Positions 27,869 to 38,341 of a stretch of 64,000 nt of DNA are shown here, one piece after another. A program made the position numbers and the translations under genes. Source of the DNA: Vibrio pacinii DSM 19139 (GTDB lineage: Bacteria > Pseudomonadota > Gammaproteobacteria > Enterobacterales > Vibrionaceae); NCBI RefSeq assembly GCF_000711795.1, contig NZ_JONH01000002.1, forward strand, positions 124,001 to 188,000. The letters run 5' to 3'. Each line of letters begins with the position of its first letter. Within the stretch, counting starts at the first letter, position 1. Below the pieces are notes generated by a model. That model was not told the origin of the DNA. It did no database searches and was given only the letters and a program-made list of their open reading frames with translations.

Positions 27869-30733
27869 ATGACTGAATTACTTCAAAGCCTCAGCACACA
27901 AAATGAGTTTGTTGCTCGCCACAACGGACCAAACCAATCTGATCAACAGAAAATGTTGGCCGCCATCCAGGCGACAAGCCTCGATGCCCTAATTGACGAA
28001 ACGGTTCCGGCGCAAATTCGCCTTGAACAACCCATGACGCTTGCCGAAGCAAAGAGCGAAGCGGACATGTTGGTTGCGATGAAACAGTTCGCCAACCAAA
28101 ACCAAGTTAAGCGTACTTTCATTGGTCAAGGTTATTACAACACCTTCACACCTAATGTCATTTTGCGCAATGTACTAGAAAATCCAGGTTGGTACACCGC
28201 GTACACGCCTTACCAACCGGAAATTTCACAAGGCCGCTTAGAGTCACTGCTTAATTTCCAACAAATGGTGATGGACTTAACGGCAATGGATATTGCCAAT
28301 GCATCACTGCTTGATGAAGCAACGGCCGCTGCCGAAGCGATGACACTCTGTAAACGTGCAGGTAAGAGCAAGAGCAAGGTGTTCTTCGTTGCTGATGATG
28401 TGCACGCACAAACCATCGAAGTGGTCAAAACTCGCGCAAAATACATTGGCTTTGACGTTGTCGTTGGCTCACTAGACTCGCTACCAGAGCAAGATGCCTT
28501 TGGTGCTTTAGTCCAATACCCAGGTACAACGGGTGAAGTTCGTGATCTAACCGACCTCATTGCCCAAGCGCAAGCCAACAAAACACTGGTTACTGTTGCA
28601 ACAGATTTACTGGCCTCAGCACTGCTTAAGCCAGCCGGTGAAATGGGCGCCGATGTGGTGATTGGCTCAGCACAACGCTTTGGTGTACCGATGGGCTACG
28701 GTGGCCCACACGCCGCCTTTATGGCAACGCGTGATAAGCATAAACGTACTATGCCTGGTCGTGTGATTGGTGTTTCGATTGACTCGCATGGCAACCAAGC
28801 ACTCCGTATGGCGATGCAAACCCGTGAGCAGCACATCCGCCGCGAAAAAGCGACGTCGAATATCTGTACTGCGCAGGCGCTACTGGCCAATATGGCTTCA
28901 TTCTACGCGGTCTACCACGGCGCAGAAGGCCTACGTACGATTGCTCGTCGTACCCATCATATGACGGCGATCCTAGCAGCAGGTCTGACTAAGTCAGGCT
29001 TTGAGCTGGCGCACAACAGCTTCTTTGATACCATCACGATAAACTCGGCTGACCAAACTGAAGCGCTATACGCCAAAGCACAAGCGGCGGACCTTAACCT
29101 TCGCAAGCTTGATGGCAAATTAGGGGTAAGTTTTGACGAAACAACCACGACTGACGACATCAAGGCACTATTTGCCGTCTTTGGCGTGAAGCAAGACGTC
29201 TCTGCACTCTCTTCAGAAATCGCTGCCAACGAATTTGCCGCGATTCCAGAGTCACTACGCCGCACGTCGAAATACCTGACGCACCCTGTGTTCAATACGC
29301 ACCACAGCGAAACGCAAATGATGCGTTACCTTAAGCAGCTTGAGAATAAAGATTTCTCACTGACACACGGTATGATCCCACTAGGCAGCTGTACCATGAA
29401 GCTTAACGCTGCTGCTGAAATGATCCCTGTGACTTGGCCAGAATTTGGCTCTATTCACCCGTTTGCTCCAGCAGATCAAGCCGCAGGTTACGCAGCACTT
29501 GCCAAAGATCTTAAAGAGAAGCTGTGTGAAATCACAGGCTACGATGCATTCTCATTGCAACCAAACTCGGGCGCATCAGGCGAGTACGCAGGTCTTATCG
29601 CCATTCAACGCTATCATGAAAGCCGTGGTGAAGGTCATCGTAACGTCTGTTTGATCCCAAGCTCAGCGCACGGTACTAACCCTGCAACGGCGTCTATGGT
29701 GTCAATGAAAGTCGTCGTGGTGAAATGTGATGACGAAGGCAACATCGACATCAACGATCTGGCAGCGAAAATTGAAAAGCACGCTGAAAACCTTTCTAGC
29801 ATCATGATCACTTACCCTTCGACACACGGTGTATATGAAGAGCAAGTCAAAGAAGTGTGTGAAATGGTTCACGCCGCTGGCGGCCAAGTTTACCTTGACG
29901 GTGCCAACATGAACGCTCAGGTTGGTTTGACATCGCCTGGCTTTATTGGCTCTGACGTATCGCACCTTAACTTGCACAAGACTTTCTGTATCCCGCACGG
30001 CGGCGGCGGCCCTGGCATGGGACCTATCGGTGTTAAATCTCACCTAGCGCCATTCCTACCAGGACACATCGAGAACGGTGTTGAAGGCGAAGCGTTTGCC
30101 GTTGCTGCAGCCGACCTTGGCAGTGCATCAATTTTGCCTATCTCGTGGGCTTATATTGCCATGATGGGTGAAGCTGGCCTGACAGACGCAACCAAAGTGG
30201 CGATTCTTAACGCCAACTACGTGATGGAGCGTCTGCGTCCGCACTATCCGGTTCTTTACCGTGGTAAAAACGGCCGCGTCGCGCACGAATGTATTATTGA
30301 TATTCGTCCGCTAAAAGAAGAGACCGGGATCAGTGAGGAAGATATCGCTAAGCGCTTGATGGATTACGGTTTCCACGCGCCAACCATGTCGTTCCCAGTT
30401 GCGGGTACTCTAATGGTTGAACCGACAGAGTCAGAAGATCTTGAAGAGCTAGACCGCTTCTGTGAGGCGATGATCGCGATTCGTGATGAGATGCGCAAAG
30501 TCAAAGAGGGTGAATGGCCACTGGACAACAATCCATTAGTCAAAGCACCGCACACTCAAGTGGATCTTGCAAAAGAGGAATGGGATCGCCCATATTCTCG
30601 CGAGACTGGCTGCTTCCCATCGGTTGCAACTAAATCTTGGAAGTACTGGCCAACGGTTAACCGCGTCGATAACGTCTACGGCGACCGCAACCTGATCTGT
30701 TCGTGCCCAAGTATCGATAACTACGAAGAGTAA
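27869..30733 (+). CDS. gcvP: Glycine dehydrogenase (decarboxylating), P protein
   Basis: PLP-dependent decarboxylase that loads aminomethyl onto the lipoyl arm of GcvH, releasing CO2. The 954-residue product is the single-chain (fused P1/P2) form, equal in length to E. coli GcvP (957). Landmarks: [35 protein letters not shown] near the N-terminus, [17 protein letters not shown] in the middle, and the PLP lysine K704 in [19 protein letters not shown]. The lipoamide dehydrogenase (L protein) is not in the window. A terminator follows at 30771. Confidence 0.97.
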   Translation: MTELLQSLSTQNEFVARHNGPNQSDQQKMLAAIQATSLDALIDETVPAQIRLEQPMTLAEAKSEADMLVAMKQFANQNQVKRTFIGQGYYNTFTPNVILRNVLENPGWYTAYTPYQPEISQGRLESLLNFQQMVMDLTAMDIANASLLDEATAAAEAMTLCKRAGKSKSKVFFVADDVHAQTIEVVKTRAKYIGFDVVVGSLDSLPEQDAFGALVQYPGTTGEVRDLTDLIAQAQANKTLVTVATDLLASALLKPAGEMGADVVIGSAQRFGVPMGYGGPHAAFMATRDKHKRTMPGRVIGVSIDSHGNQALRMAMQTREQHIRREKATSNICTAQALLANMASFYAVYHGAEGLRTIARRTHHMTAILAAGLTKSGFELAHNSFFDTITINSADQTEALYAKAQAADLNLRKLDGKLGVSFDETTTTDDIKALFAVFGVKQDVSALSSEIAANEFAAIPESLRRTSKYLTHPVFNTHHSETQMMRYLKQLENKDFSLTHGMIPLGSCTMKLNAAAEMIPVTWPEFGSIHPFAPADQAAGYAALAKDLKEKLCEITGYDAFSLQPNSGASGEYAGLIAIQRYHESRGEGHRNVCLIPSSAHGTNPATASMVSMKVVVVKCDDEGNIDINDLAAKIEKHAENLSSIMITYPSTHGVYEEQVKEVCEMVHAAGGQVYLDGANMNAQVGLTSPGFIGSDVSHLNLHKTFCIPHGGGGPGMGPIGVKSHLAPFLPGHIENGVEGEAFAVAAADLGSASILPISWAYIAMMGEAGLTDATKVAILNANYVMERLRPHYPVLYRGKNGRVAHECIIDIRPLKEETGISEEDIAKRLMDYGFHAPTMSFPVAGTLMVEPTESEDLEELDRFCEAMIAIRDEMRKVKEGEWPLDNNPLVKAPHTQVDLAKEEWDRPYSRETGCFPSVATKSWKYWPTVNRVDNVYGDRNLICSCPSIDNYEE

Positions 30734-30770
30734 TTATCACTTTGTGCCCAAATATTGGGGCAACGTAATA

Positions 30771-30806
30771 AAAATAGACAAACTCCGGTTTGTCTATTTT
30801 TTTCTC
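30771..30806 (+). terminator. Terminator of gcvP
   Basis: AAAATAGACAAAC and GTTTGTCTATTTT pair perfectly around CTCCG, followed by T-rich sequence, about 40 nt after the gcvP stop. Confidence 0.88.
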
Positions 30807-31009
30807 CCTAATCAAGGCCAATGGTTCATCTTAAGACCTACGTCAGCTCAAATTCTCTACAACGACTGCCCGACATTATTGCTCAATCACCAAACATCTC
30901 GCCACCTTACTAACGGAATATTAGCGAGGAGAAGCCTTCGCTAAAAACCTGATTTATAAATCAACAATGCCATACCATTTCATTTTTAGTTTACACTGAA
31001 TAAGGCAGG

Positions 31010-33436
31010 GTGAATGACACCGCAGGGAATGAAATCAAGGTGAATACACAATCAACTCAAACAAAAACAATTCGAAAAACGTTGATCATCGGCGCTTTGA
31101 CGATTGTTTCGCTACTCGTCATATTCTTCTATACCGATCGAGCTTTGGTTCAAACGAAGAATAAACTTGTCGAATTCCAAAACGATATTTTAGCGGCATC
31201 CAACTCGATGTTAATGATGCGCCGCCACGAGAAAGATTTTATTGCGAGGGTTGATAAAGAATACCTTGAGGAGATGGAACAAGCCTATCAGCATATTTTA
31301 AGTCAGTTTGAGCGCATAAATGCCAACATCGCGAGTTCTGGTATCGAGTCGGATTATGACGGTCAGCAAGCGTTGAATTATCTAGATAGCTATGTCCAAC
31401 GTTTTTACCAGTTAGCGGATGTGGTACTACTTATATACGGAACCACTGATAACAAAGGTTTGATCGACAACCTCAAGAACAAAACATTGGCTTTTGAGCG
31501 AATTCTCATTGACGAAGAGTCAAAACAACTCAACGTTATGGTGCTTTCTGCACAAGATCTGATGTATCAGTTTTTCTCTGATTTTAACCCAAGTGTATTA
31601 GCGAAAATTGAACGTAGTTTAGAGCAGATGCAGTTGCAGATTATCAATGATGGTGCAAACGTTGAGCTATCTCGTCATTTCCAAGAGTTTCGGCTCGCCT
31701 TTTATGCCCTGCGTGGCGCTTATGAACAGTTTGGCTATTCACACAACCAAGGTCAGCTAGGAGAGCTAAGGACGACCATTCATCAGTTGGAGGAGACTTT
31801 AAATACGCTTTTCAATGTTTTGCCTGTCCACGTTAACAACCAAGTCGCGATGTATGAAAATTATCGTTTCCTCGCATTGATTCTGCTCGTCGCATCCATT
31901 CTGCTGATATTGTTTTATGTCACTCGCCAAACCTCAAGACTGGAACAACAGCTGATTGATGCCCGTGAGCATGAGCAAAAAGCCAATCAAGCTAAAAGTG
32001 CCTTTTTGACAAATATGTCTCATGAGATCCGCACACCACTTAATGGCATTATAGGCATGACTGAGATTCTCAGAGACTCACGGTTAAGTGCAATACAAAA
32101 AGATTACCTAGCAACAATCAACGCCTCTTCGCAAACCTTGTTGATGCTGATTAATGACATCTTGGACCTATCAAAAATAGAGTCCGGTCATATAGAGATT
32201 TGCCTTCATACCACCGCGATCAAAGAAACTATTTTCGACACCGCAGCCCTTATCGCTCCAAAAGCTCAGCAGAAGTCGTTAGATATACACATAGATCTTG
32301 ACCCAAAACTACCTGACTATATCAAGGCGGATGAGCAAAAACTTCGCCAAACGCTGATGAATCTGGCTTCAAATGCAATCAAATTTACGGAGATAGGATG
32401 TATCACCTTTTCGCTTCAACTTACTAGCCAGACCGACAGTACAGTGACTATCAGCTTTTCAGTTAAAGATACTGGCATTGGCATCGATGAAACGAAGCAG
32501 CAGCAAGTGTTTGAAGAGTTCAAACAAGAGCACGTGACCACATCAAAAGACTACGGTGGTACCGGTTTAGGCCTCTCTATCTGTTCAAAGATGGTAGCCA
32601 TGATGGGGGGTAAAGTTGAGCTGATATCGGTAAAGGGACTCGGCAGCGAATTCAGGTTTGAACTTGAATTTGAGAAAGATAGCCATCAAATGAGCAATGA
32701 CATACACGTCGCAACTTGTTACTTCTCAGACAGCCCGAACCCCCTTCTGGAGTCTGACCTGACTCGTTACAGCATCGAAACCATGACGCTGGCGAATGGC
32801 AAAATTGAAACGACCGTTATCCCTGAAGATACGGTGGTATTATTTGACGATCATACTCAGTACCAAGCACTGAAACGTAAATTTTCTCAACAGGACTTGG
32901 TTTTTATTTGTGATAACAGGCATCTCGTTGATACAAACGATCTCGAGGTTTCTGCTTTCCTCACGAGTCCTCTATTTGGTCAACGACTTTTGAAGACACT
33001 TCGTGACTTGCGTAATGTCGAGGCTTCGCAGCCAAGAGCTACCACGAAGAGCCAAAGTGCCTTCAAGGTATTAGTGGTTGACGATAACAGAGTGAACCAG
33101 CAAGTTGTAACTCTTAACCTTCAAAAACAGTCAATTGATTTCGTCATCGCTAACAATGGCCAAGAGGCCGTCGAGATATTCGAGCAGGACCATGAGAATA
33201 TTGGTCTTATACTGATGGATTGTGTAATGCCAGTGTTAGATGGGTTTGAAGCAACCAAAGCAATTAGGGCGTTCGAGCAACAGCAAGATCTCAAACGAAC
33301 CCCCATTATTGCTCTCACTGCTGCAGTGCTCGATGATGATATTCAAAATTGCTACAAGAGTGGGATGGATGACTATATTCCTAAGCCATTCAAACGAGAA
33401 GTATTAATGGAGAAGCTGGCTATATTACGTCATTAG
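31010..33436 (+). CDS. Hybrid sensor histidine kinase with receiver domain
   Basis: A membrane hybrid kinase of about 808 residues. Helix 1 is near residues 23-43 and helix 2 near 285-305, enclosing a roughly 240-residue helical periplasmic sensor (LMMRRHEKDFIARVDKEYLEEME) of the four-helix-bundle type. Then come HisKA with H338 in LTNMSHEIRTPLNG, the ATPase domain (VKDTGIGID, YGGTGLGLSICSKMV) and, after a linker of about 100 residues, a receiver with acceptor D737 in ILMDCVMPVLDG and conserved Lys in YIPKPF. No Hpt domain is present or adjacent. The first start is a GTG at 31010; a GTG at 31040 is an alternative. Signal and output are unknown. Confidence 0.92.
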   Translation: MNDTAGNEIKVNTQSTQTKTIRKTLIIGALTIVSLLVIFFYTDRALVQTKNKLVEFQNDILAASNSMLMMRRHEKDFIARVDKEYLEEMEQAYQHILSQFERINANIASSGIESDYDGQQALNYLDSYVQRFYQLADVVLLIYGTTDNKGLIDNLKNKTLAFERILIDEESKQLNVMVLSAQDLMYQFFSDFNPSVLAKIERSLEQMQLQIINDGANVELSRHFQEFRLAFYALRGAYEQFGYSHNQGQLGELRTTIHQLEETLNTLFNVLPVHVNNQVAMYENYRFLALILLVASILLILFYVTRQTSRLEQQLIDAREHEQKANQAKSAFLTNMSHEIRTPLNGIIGMTEILRDSRLSAIQKDYLATINASSQTLLMLINDILDLSKIESGHIEICLHTTAIKETIFDTAALIAPKAQQKSLDIHIDLDPKLPDYIKADEQKLRQTLMNLASNAIKFTEIGCITFSLQLTSQTDSTVTISFSVKDTGIGIDETKQQQVFEEFKQEHVTTSKDYGGTGLGLSICSKMVAMMGGKVELISVKGLGSEFRFELEFEKDSHQMSNDIHVATCYFSDSPNPLLESDLTRYSIETMTLANGKIETTVIPEDTVVLFDDHTQYQALKRKFSQQDLVFICDNRHLVDTNDLEVSAFLTSPLFGQRLLKTLRDLRNVEASQPRATTKSQSAFKVLVVDDNRVNQQVVTLNLQKQSIDFVIANNGQEAVEIFEQDHENIGLILMDCVMPVLDGFEATKAIRAFEQQQDLKRTPIIALTAAVLDDDIQNCYKSGMDDYIPKPFKREVLMEKLAILRH

Positions 33437-33571
33437 ATGCAATGAGTACCATGATTGTTGTCGTCACCCACCAGTAATGGACAGGCACATTGATGAACAG
33501 GGTTAAACTCTATGGCTAACCACTTACCTATCATTAGAAACCGACATCTGGACAAGAATTTATCCACACCA

Positions 33572-34828
33572 TCAACACTTTATGTTTGGTAGCTCTTGCC
33601 AGCGGGTTGTGTACTGAGGCGACGACATTTCACGCCGCATTGCCCATTTTTGAGATATACCTTGCGCCGCTAGGAAGATAGCATCACTCCCAAACCTATT
33701 ATTTAGCATGTCATATACATTGATTAGTTTAGGGTTATTCGGGGTGAGGTTGAATAAATCGGGCTGTTCATACTGCCCATCAACTAAGTCAATCAGCCCA
33801 ACGCCAATCTTATAAAACCTCACATCCTGCTGAAATAACTGCTCTGCCAGCCGAGAAGCCACTTGAGTTATGTGAGTAACATCGGCAGTAGGATAAGCAA
33901 AGCGATGAACGGCTCTACGCGCAACGGGAGTCGTGTCAAATGGCGAGCTATTCGCGAAACAGAGCATAACCCGACAAAGTGACTTTTGCTTACGCGCCTT
34001 AAGGGAAGCAATATTGGCGTGTTTGCACAACGCCTGTTGTAACGACTCAAGTTCGATAATTCTCTGCCCCGCACTGCGAGTAGAGAAAATCTGTTTTTTA
34101 TCCGCCCTGACCGTATCCCAACCTTTACACTTTTGCCCATTAAGTTCGCGTACCGTACGCTCAACTTCTACGTTAAACTCTCTTCTGATCAGAGCAGGTG
34201 GATAATTGGCAAGCTTGAGTGCGGTATCAATGCCCATCATGACCAAGCGATGAGTCAGTTTTCGGCCAATGCCCCATACGTCTGCGACATGCAGTTGTTC
34301 TAAAACAGCCTTACGCTCTCGTTCACTATCTAGCACACACACACCATTGTAGCCCTGTATCTTTTTCGCAGCATGATTAGCCACTTTGGCCAGTGTCAAT
34401 GTCTCCCCAAACCCAACACATACGGGTAAACGACACTCACGCCACACGGCTCGCCTTAATTTTATTCCGTGTTCTTTGAAACAACGAATGGCTGGATAGC
34501 TGCGTTCAAGCGAGAGAAAAGACTCATCGATACTGTATATGTGTTGCTCTGGTGCAAATCGGCCAATCACCTGCATCATTTTTGCTGATAAGTCAGCGTA
34601 CAGCTCATAGTTAGATGAGAGAGCAATAACCCCTTGCTGTTCACAAAGTGCCTTAACTTGAAAATAGGGTTTAAACTTCTCAACGCCAGCCTCTTGAGCT
34701 TGTCTGTTGGCGGCCACGACACAACCGTCATTATTGGACAAGACGATGATGGGTTTTCCACGCCAATCGGGGCGGAAAACTTGCTCAGCGCTGCAGTAAA
34801 ACGAGTTAGCATCAACCAGAGCAAACAT
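33572..34828 (-). CDS. umuC: Error-prone DNA polymerase V catalytic subunit UmuC
   Basis: Y-family translesion polymerase induced by DNA damage. The 418-residue product (ATG 34828) starts MFALVDANSFYCSAEQVFRPDW, with catalytic acidic residues in ALVDANSF and SIDESFLSL, the steric-gate region, thumb and little-finger domains (LANYPPALIRREFNVEVERTVRELNG) and a UmuC C-terminal domain. Length matches E. coli UmuC (422). The start overlaps the umuD stop by 1 nt (TAATG), so translation is coupled. A longer in-frame reading to 34864 runs into umuD and was rejected. Confidence 0.95.
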   Translation of the reverse strand: MFALVDANSFYCSAEQVFRPDWRGKPIIVLSNNDGCVVAANRQAQEAGVEKFKPYFQVKALCEQQGVIALSSNYELYADLSAKMMQVIGRFAPEQHIYSIDESFLSLERSYPAIRCFKEHGIKLRRAVWRECRLPVCVGFGETLTLAKVANHAAKKIQGYNGVCVLDSERERKAVLEQLHVADVWGIGRKLTHRLVMMGIDTALKLANYPPALIRREFNVEVERTVRELNGQKCKGWDTVRADKKQIFSTRSAGQRIIELESLQQALCKHANIASLKARKQKSLCRVMLCFANSSPFDTTPVARRAVHRFAYPTADVTHITQVASRLAEQLFQQDVRFYKIGVGLIDLVDGQYEQPDLFNLTPNNPKLINVYDMLNNRFGSDAIFLAAQGISQKWAMRREMSSPQYTTRWQELPNIKC

Positions 34829-35235
34829 TAGCTTGTTCTCAATAATTGACTGACTCGGTGGCAACGAATAGAGCGAGTGACGATCCCTTCAAGGGAGAAC
34901 TGGTCAAATTCATCGATGGGTACAGGTTGATATCGCTCATTGGCAGAGAGGAGTAAACGGCGTTTTACATCGATCTGTTTACAAATAAACTCTCCATTGA
35001 GGTTCGCCACTATGATGTCGTGATCTTGTACATTTAACGAGCGGTCGACGATGAGTAAATCTTTATCAAAAATACCGACACCTTGCATCGAATCACCGCA
35101 CGCATAGCCAAGAAAGGTAGCACAAGGGTGTTCAATCAGTATCTGGTCTAGATCTAATGCTAGCTGAGTATATTCCTCAGCAGGGCTTTCGAAGCCAGTT
35201 ATACCAGCATGGGCAAAAATAGGGATGACTTTCAT
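34828..35235 (-). CDS. umuD: SOS-response polymerase V accessory protein UmuD
   Basis: RecA-activated self-cleaving partner of UmuC. The 135-residue product (ATG 35235) has the Ser-Lys dyad: S49 in GDSMQGVG and K86 in FICK, 37 residues apart exactly as S60/K97 in E. coli. The N-terminal arm is short: AHAG puts the likely Ala-Gly cleavage at A10-G11, against Cys24-Gly25 in E. coli. A longer in-frame reading up to 35427 crosses the LexA box and is not homologous. No clear Shine-Dalgarno precedes the ATG, which lies 11 nt from the LexA box. Confidence 0.93.
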   Translation of the reverse strand: MKVIPIFAHAGITGFESPAEEYTQLALDLDQILIEHPCATFLGYACGDSMQGVGIFDKDLLIVDRSLNVQDHDIIVANLNGEFICKQIDVKRRLLLSANERYQPVPIDEFDQFSLEGIVTRSIRCHRVSQLLRTS

Positions 35236-35246
35236 ATAGTGATACA

Positions 35247-35262
35247 CTGTGTTTATATACAG
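35247..35262 (-). promoter_or_regulatory. LexA (SOS) box controlling umuDC
   Basis: On the minus strand CTGTATATAAACACAG is an ideal gammaproteobacterial LexA box (CTGT-N8-ACAG) inside a longer palindrome with 8-bp arms, TACACTGT/ACAGTGTA (35243-35266). Its right edge lies 11 nt before the umuD ATG, so it overlaps the leader and probably the -10 region. Confidence 0.93.
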
Positions 35263-35652
35263 TGTATTGTATTTCAGATTCACCATTTTGCAACCGCACA
35301 ATGCAGATAGATGTCGGTATAACCATTTCCTCCAATCAAACAATCGTTGGTCACAATCGTTGAAATGTTGGTGTATATAGCCTGCTGATGCGCCACAAGC
35401 GGTCACATTTAACAACACGTACTCCATCCAATTTGTCGACGAATTTCATTCATGGCTTTTATGGAGTGCTACATGATCCTCATTACATCGGAAATAACGC
35501 CTCTTCAATTGTCACTTGGATAGGCCAAGTTAGGCCGAAAATCAGTGTGTCACCGGATTAATCTAACAAAACTCCAATGCAAAAGTTTGCATAAAAAATA
35601 ATTGATACTATCGTAATTTATGGTGCAAACGACAACGATGAGGATAATAAGT

Positions 35653-36168
35653 ATGAAACATTATATTGGATTAACGTTAGTTGGTGCATTGGTACTGGCT
35701 GGGTGCCAGTCTACATCAATGACCACCGAAGAATCGGCACTGGTTAAAAACGTTTGTAGAGTCGGCGATGATGCTGATGATAAGTCAAGTAGCTGGGATG
35801 CATATAAACAGTCGATAATGGATTGTGGTGGCTTCGAGATTTTCACTGAAGACATGATTGAAGGTAAGACAGTTACCCGAACAAACAAGAAAGGCAAAAC
35901 AAGGGTCTACACATTCAATCAAGATGGCAGTGGGATGTTTGTAGGTAGCAAGGGAGACGAAGCTATATCGTGGCTCATTACTCAAGATGGGTATTTAGAT
36001 ATTACGTTTGACAATGATGGCTGGACAGTAACTTGGGCTCTGTTAGCAGAAGCAGGACAGTATTGGGCGGTTAAAATTTATGATCGTGATGCCAATGACA
36101 CTGAGCAGTACTTATGGAGTTCTAGTCTGAAAGTAGAGCCAACACTCATGGATAAAGACCAAAGCTGA
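35653..36168 (+). CDS. Hypothetical lipoprotein
   Basis: A 171-residue predicted lipoprotein: signal peptide MKHYIGLTLVGALVLAGC with lipobox LAGC, then a soluble domain. GAGGATAATAAGT precedes the chosen ATG; an upstream frame to 35620 lacks a ribosome site. The mature part has several GxF/VxT-type strands (VTRTNKKGKTRVYTFNQDGSGMFVGSKGDE, ISWLITQDGYLDITFDNDGWTVTWAL) suggesting a small beta-rich lipocalin-like or barrel domain. I do not recognise the family. A short hairpin overlaps its stop (36161-36183). Confidence 0.75.
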   Translation: MKHYIGLTLVGALVLAGCQSTSMTTEESALVKNVCRVGDDADDKSSSWDAYKQSIMDCGGFEIFTEDMIEGKTVTRTNKKGKTRVYTFNQDGSGMFVGSKGDEAISWLITQDGYLDITFDNDGWTVTWALLAEAGQYWAVKIYDRDANDTEQYLWSSSLKVEPTLMDKDQS

Positions 36169-36183
36169 TAGTCAATCAGCTTT
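36161..36183 (+). terminator. Hairpin overlapping the lipoprotein stop codon
   Basis: AAAGCTGA and TCAGCTTT form an 8-bp stem with a 7-nt loop that includes the stop codon, followed by TATTGG. It is a modest intrinsic terminator candidate. Confidence 0.5.
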
Positions 36184-36517
36184 ATTGGCTAACCATCAAA
36201 AAATCGCCAGTGCTTATACTCAATTTTTGTCCAACACTGAGCTAACTACGAAAGCTAGCTCAGTGTTGGGAGTTTCTGAGTTAACGATTTTGTTGCGGAT
36301 AATCTCAAGTATTGCGATCGTACTTTTACAGACTGAATTACCACCAGTTTAGTCTCAATCTTTATTACTCCCCTACGCCTACTTATTAAGCAGCTTTCTA
36401 TCTATAGCTCGCGGCCAACTAGTTAGATTTATGCGGCTTTTAGATTTACCCTATCGCTAAATACCGTTATGGTGAATTCGTCACCCTTTCAAATTCAAAA
36501 AAGGATGTTGTTCCATC
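36169..36517. other. Gene-free stretch with a long perfect hairpin
   Basis: 349 bp with no plausible gene. It contains CCAACACTGAGCTA (36231-36244) and its exact complement TAGCTCAGTGTTGG (36256-36269) around an 11-nt loop, without a U-tract on either strand. The rest is the promoter region for the nitroreductase gene. Confidence 0.6.
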
Positions 36518-37240
36518 ATGAACAGTACAATAGAAACCATTCTCGGCCATTGCTCCATTCGTAAGTTCAGTCCTGAGCCGATTGAGTATGAACAGTTACA
36601 AACCATCATTCAGGCTGGCTTGGCGGCTTCTTCTTCTAGTATGTTGCAGGTTGTGTCGATTATCCGGGTAACGGACAACGAAAAGCGTAAACAATTGGCA
36701 CAGTACGCTGGTAATCAAGCGTATGTGGAAAGTGCGGCAGAGTTCTTGGTATTTTGTATCGATTATCAACGCCACGCGACCATTAAACCTGATGTGCAAG
36801 TGGATTTCACAGAGTTGACACTTATCGGTGCGGTGGATTCTGGCATCATGGCTCAAAACTGCTTGTTAGCAGCAGAATCGATGGGGTTAGGTGGCGTCTA
36901 TATTGGCGGTCTAAGAAACAATGCCGCGCAGGTGGATGAACTACTCGGATTACCTAATCACACCGCGATTCTGTTTGGCATGTGCCTAGGCCACCCAGAC
37001 CAAAACCCAGAGGTGAAACCGCGACTTCCAGCCAATGTTATTGTGCATGAAAACCAGTATCAAGCGCTCAACCTTGAGGCTATTCAAGCCTACGATCAAG
37101 CCATGCAAGACTACTACGCAAGCCGCTCTAGCAATCAAAAGCAAAGTACATGGTCACAAGAAGTCACAAGTAAGCTCGCTGGAGAATCTCGCCCTCATAT
37201 TCTGCCCTACTTGAACAGCAAAGGGCTGACAAAACGATAG
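36518..37240 (+). CDS. NfsA-like oxygen-insensitive NADPH nitroreductase
   Basis: A 240-residue FMN flavoprotein of the NfsA/FRP family that reduces nitro compounds, quinones or flavins with NADPH in the cytoplasm. Markers: ILGHCSIRKFSPEPI, AASSSSMLQVVSIIRV, GAVDSGIMAQNCLLAAESMGLGGVYIGGLRN, and LFGMCLGHP, with the NfsA-type C-terminal arm (W..E..SKLAGESRPHILPYLNSKGL). Length equals E. coli NfsA (240). Monocistronic with a hairpin after the stop. Substrate is inferred from the family. Confidence 0.92.
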   Translation: MNSTIETILGHCSIRKFSPEPIEYEQLQTIIQAGLAASSSSMLQVVSIIRVTDNEKRKQLAQYAGNQAYVESAAEFLVFCIDYQRHATIKPDVQVDFTELTLIGAVDSGIMAQNCLLAAESMGLGGVYIGGLRNNAAQVDELLGLPNHTAILFGMCLGHPDQNPEVKPRLPANVIVHENQYQALNLEAIQAYDQAMQDYYASRSSNQKQSTWSQEVTSKLAGESRPHILPYLNSKGLTKR

Positions 37241-37254
37241 CATAACGGCTTGCA

Positions 37255-37276
37255 AAAAGGCCTCAATGAGGCCTTC
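37255..37276. terminator. Terminator after the nitroreductase gene
   Basis: AAGGCCTCA and TGAGGCCTT form a tight perfect stem 15 nt after the stop, in a gap between convergent genes. The U-tract is weak. Confidence 0.7.
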
Positions 37277-37335
37277 AATAGCAACGAGATTTTTAGAGCA
37301 CAAACCTCAAATCGCCTGAGCTGATTACTTTACAA

Positions 37336-37680
37336 TCACTTCTTTATCATCTTTGCTAAATCAGCAAATGGATTGTATGTCGCCCCTTGGTGTTCGTCTT
37401 CACCAGGCTTGATTTCACTACCATAGCGTTCATGTTCTAGGTATTTACTATGCTCATTATCGTGGCAATAGAGACATAACAATTCCCAGTTGCTACCATC
37501 TTCGGGGTTATTTGTGTGGTCATGATCTTTGTGGTGAACGGTTAATTCGCGCAGATTTGAATATACAAACTCTCTAGCACACCTTCCGCATACCCAAGGA
37601 TATAGTTTTAGTGCTTTCTCTCTATAACCAGATTCTTTACGTGCGTAATTAGCACTGGTTCCGTAATGGTCTGATGACAT
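37336..37680 (-). CDS. yajD: YajD family HNH nuclease
   Basis: A 114-residue HNH-superfamily protein closely resembling E. coli YajD: NYARKESGYREKALKLYPWVCGRC, REFVYSNLRELTVHHKDHDH, NNPEDGSNWELLCLYCHDNEHSKY. Zinc-binding CxxC pairs (WVCGRC, LCLYC) flank the HNH residues HHKDH...N...HD. The biological substrate of YajD is not established. Monocistronic; 774 bp without a gene lie upstream. Confidence 0.92.
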   Translation of the reverse strand: MSSDHYGTSANYARKESGYREKALKLYPWVCGRCAREFVYSNLRELTVHHKDHDHTNNPEDGSNWELLCLYCHDNEHSKYLEHERYGSEIKPGEDEHQGATYNPFADLAKMIKK

Positions 37681-38224
37681 GTTTGTACCCTAAGTAGTAG
37701 TTAAGCTCAGATGCTAGCACGAGCACAAATTGGAAAAAAGTGACCAATGTTAAGACTCACGTTATTGTTCGCGATCAGCCATTGAGCTTGAAATCTAGAC
37801 CAACAAACTAAGTGCATATTCTGTGATTAGAAAATTGGTCAACTCATGACAAAAGAAGCGCCCTAAAACTTGCTCTGGCACACAAAGGAGAAATCTGAGT
37901 TAATCACTTGGTGATCACAAACAAACTGCTGACGCGAAAACTCATAATTGGACAATTTCGAGTTAGACCTTTCGAACATTCTAATTTTTCGGATTACATC
38001 TAGTATTGAAACCATGTGGCCAGCCTACATGTAGTTGGCCAACTTCACTCATCCAATACAGGTTATATTCCATTATCAAAGTGTCCGGTTTGATTAAAGC
38101 AGTTTATGTCTACTAGGGGTGAACTGGCTAGTCAGCAGATCGGAGGAACCGTGTTAGTAAGTTCAGAAAAATCATCGGCACAGCATTAGGAGGGTGTCCA
38201 ATATTGTGGTAGCCACACGACATT

Positions 38225-38250
38225 AATCAACTAGTATACTTTTGGTAACC
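38225..38250 (+). promoter_or_regulatory. Putative HxlR operator, copy A
   Basis: Contains AGTATACTTTTGGTAACC (38233-38250) preceded by AATCAACT. One of four copies of a 26-nt near-palindrome confined to this redox cluster; lies 204 bp before the mdaB-like start. Confidence 0.55.
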
Positions 38251-38341
38251 TTTAACCGCCCTCCCTCATATACCCGCGCCAAACAAAAAATAAAACATAA
38301 TCAAACAATAACTTAGTATGATTTCAACAGTTCTTCGGGGT

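Noticed and set aside
31010..33436. Complete phosphorelay with an Hpt module
   Set aside because: After the receiver the protein ends, and no Hpt gene follows; the phosphotransfer partner must lie elsewhere.
38080..38220. Possible insertion-sequence remnant (TGTCCGG-like and TGTCCAAT-like segments)
   Set aside because: The two segments are not inverted copies, no transposase fragment is visible and no target duplication was found.
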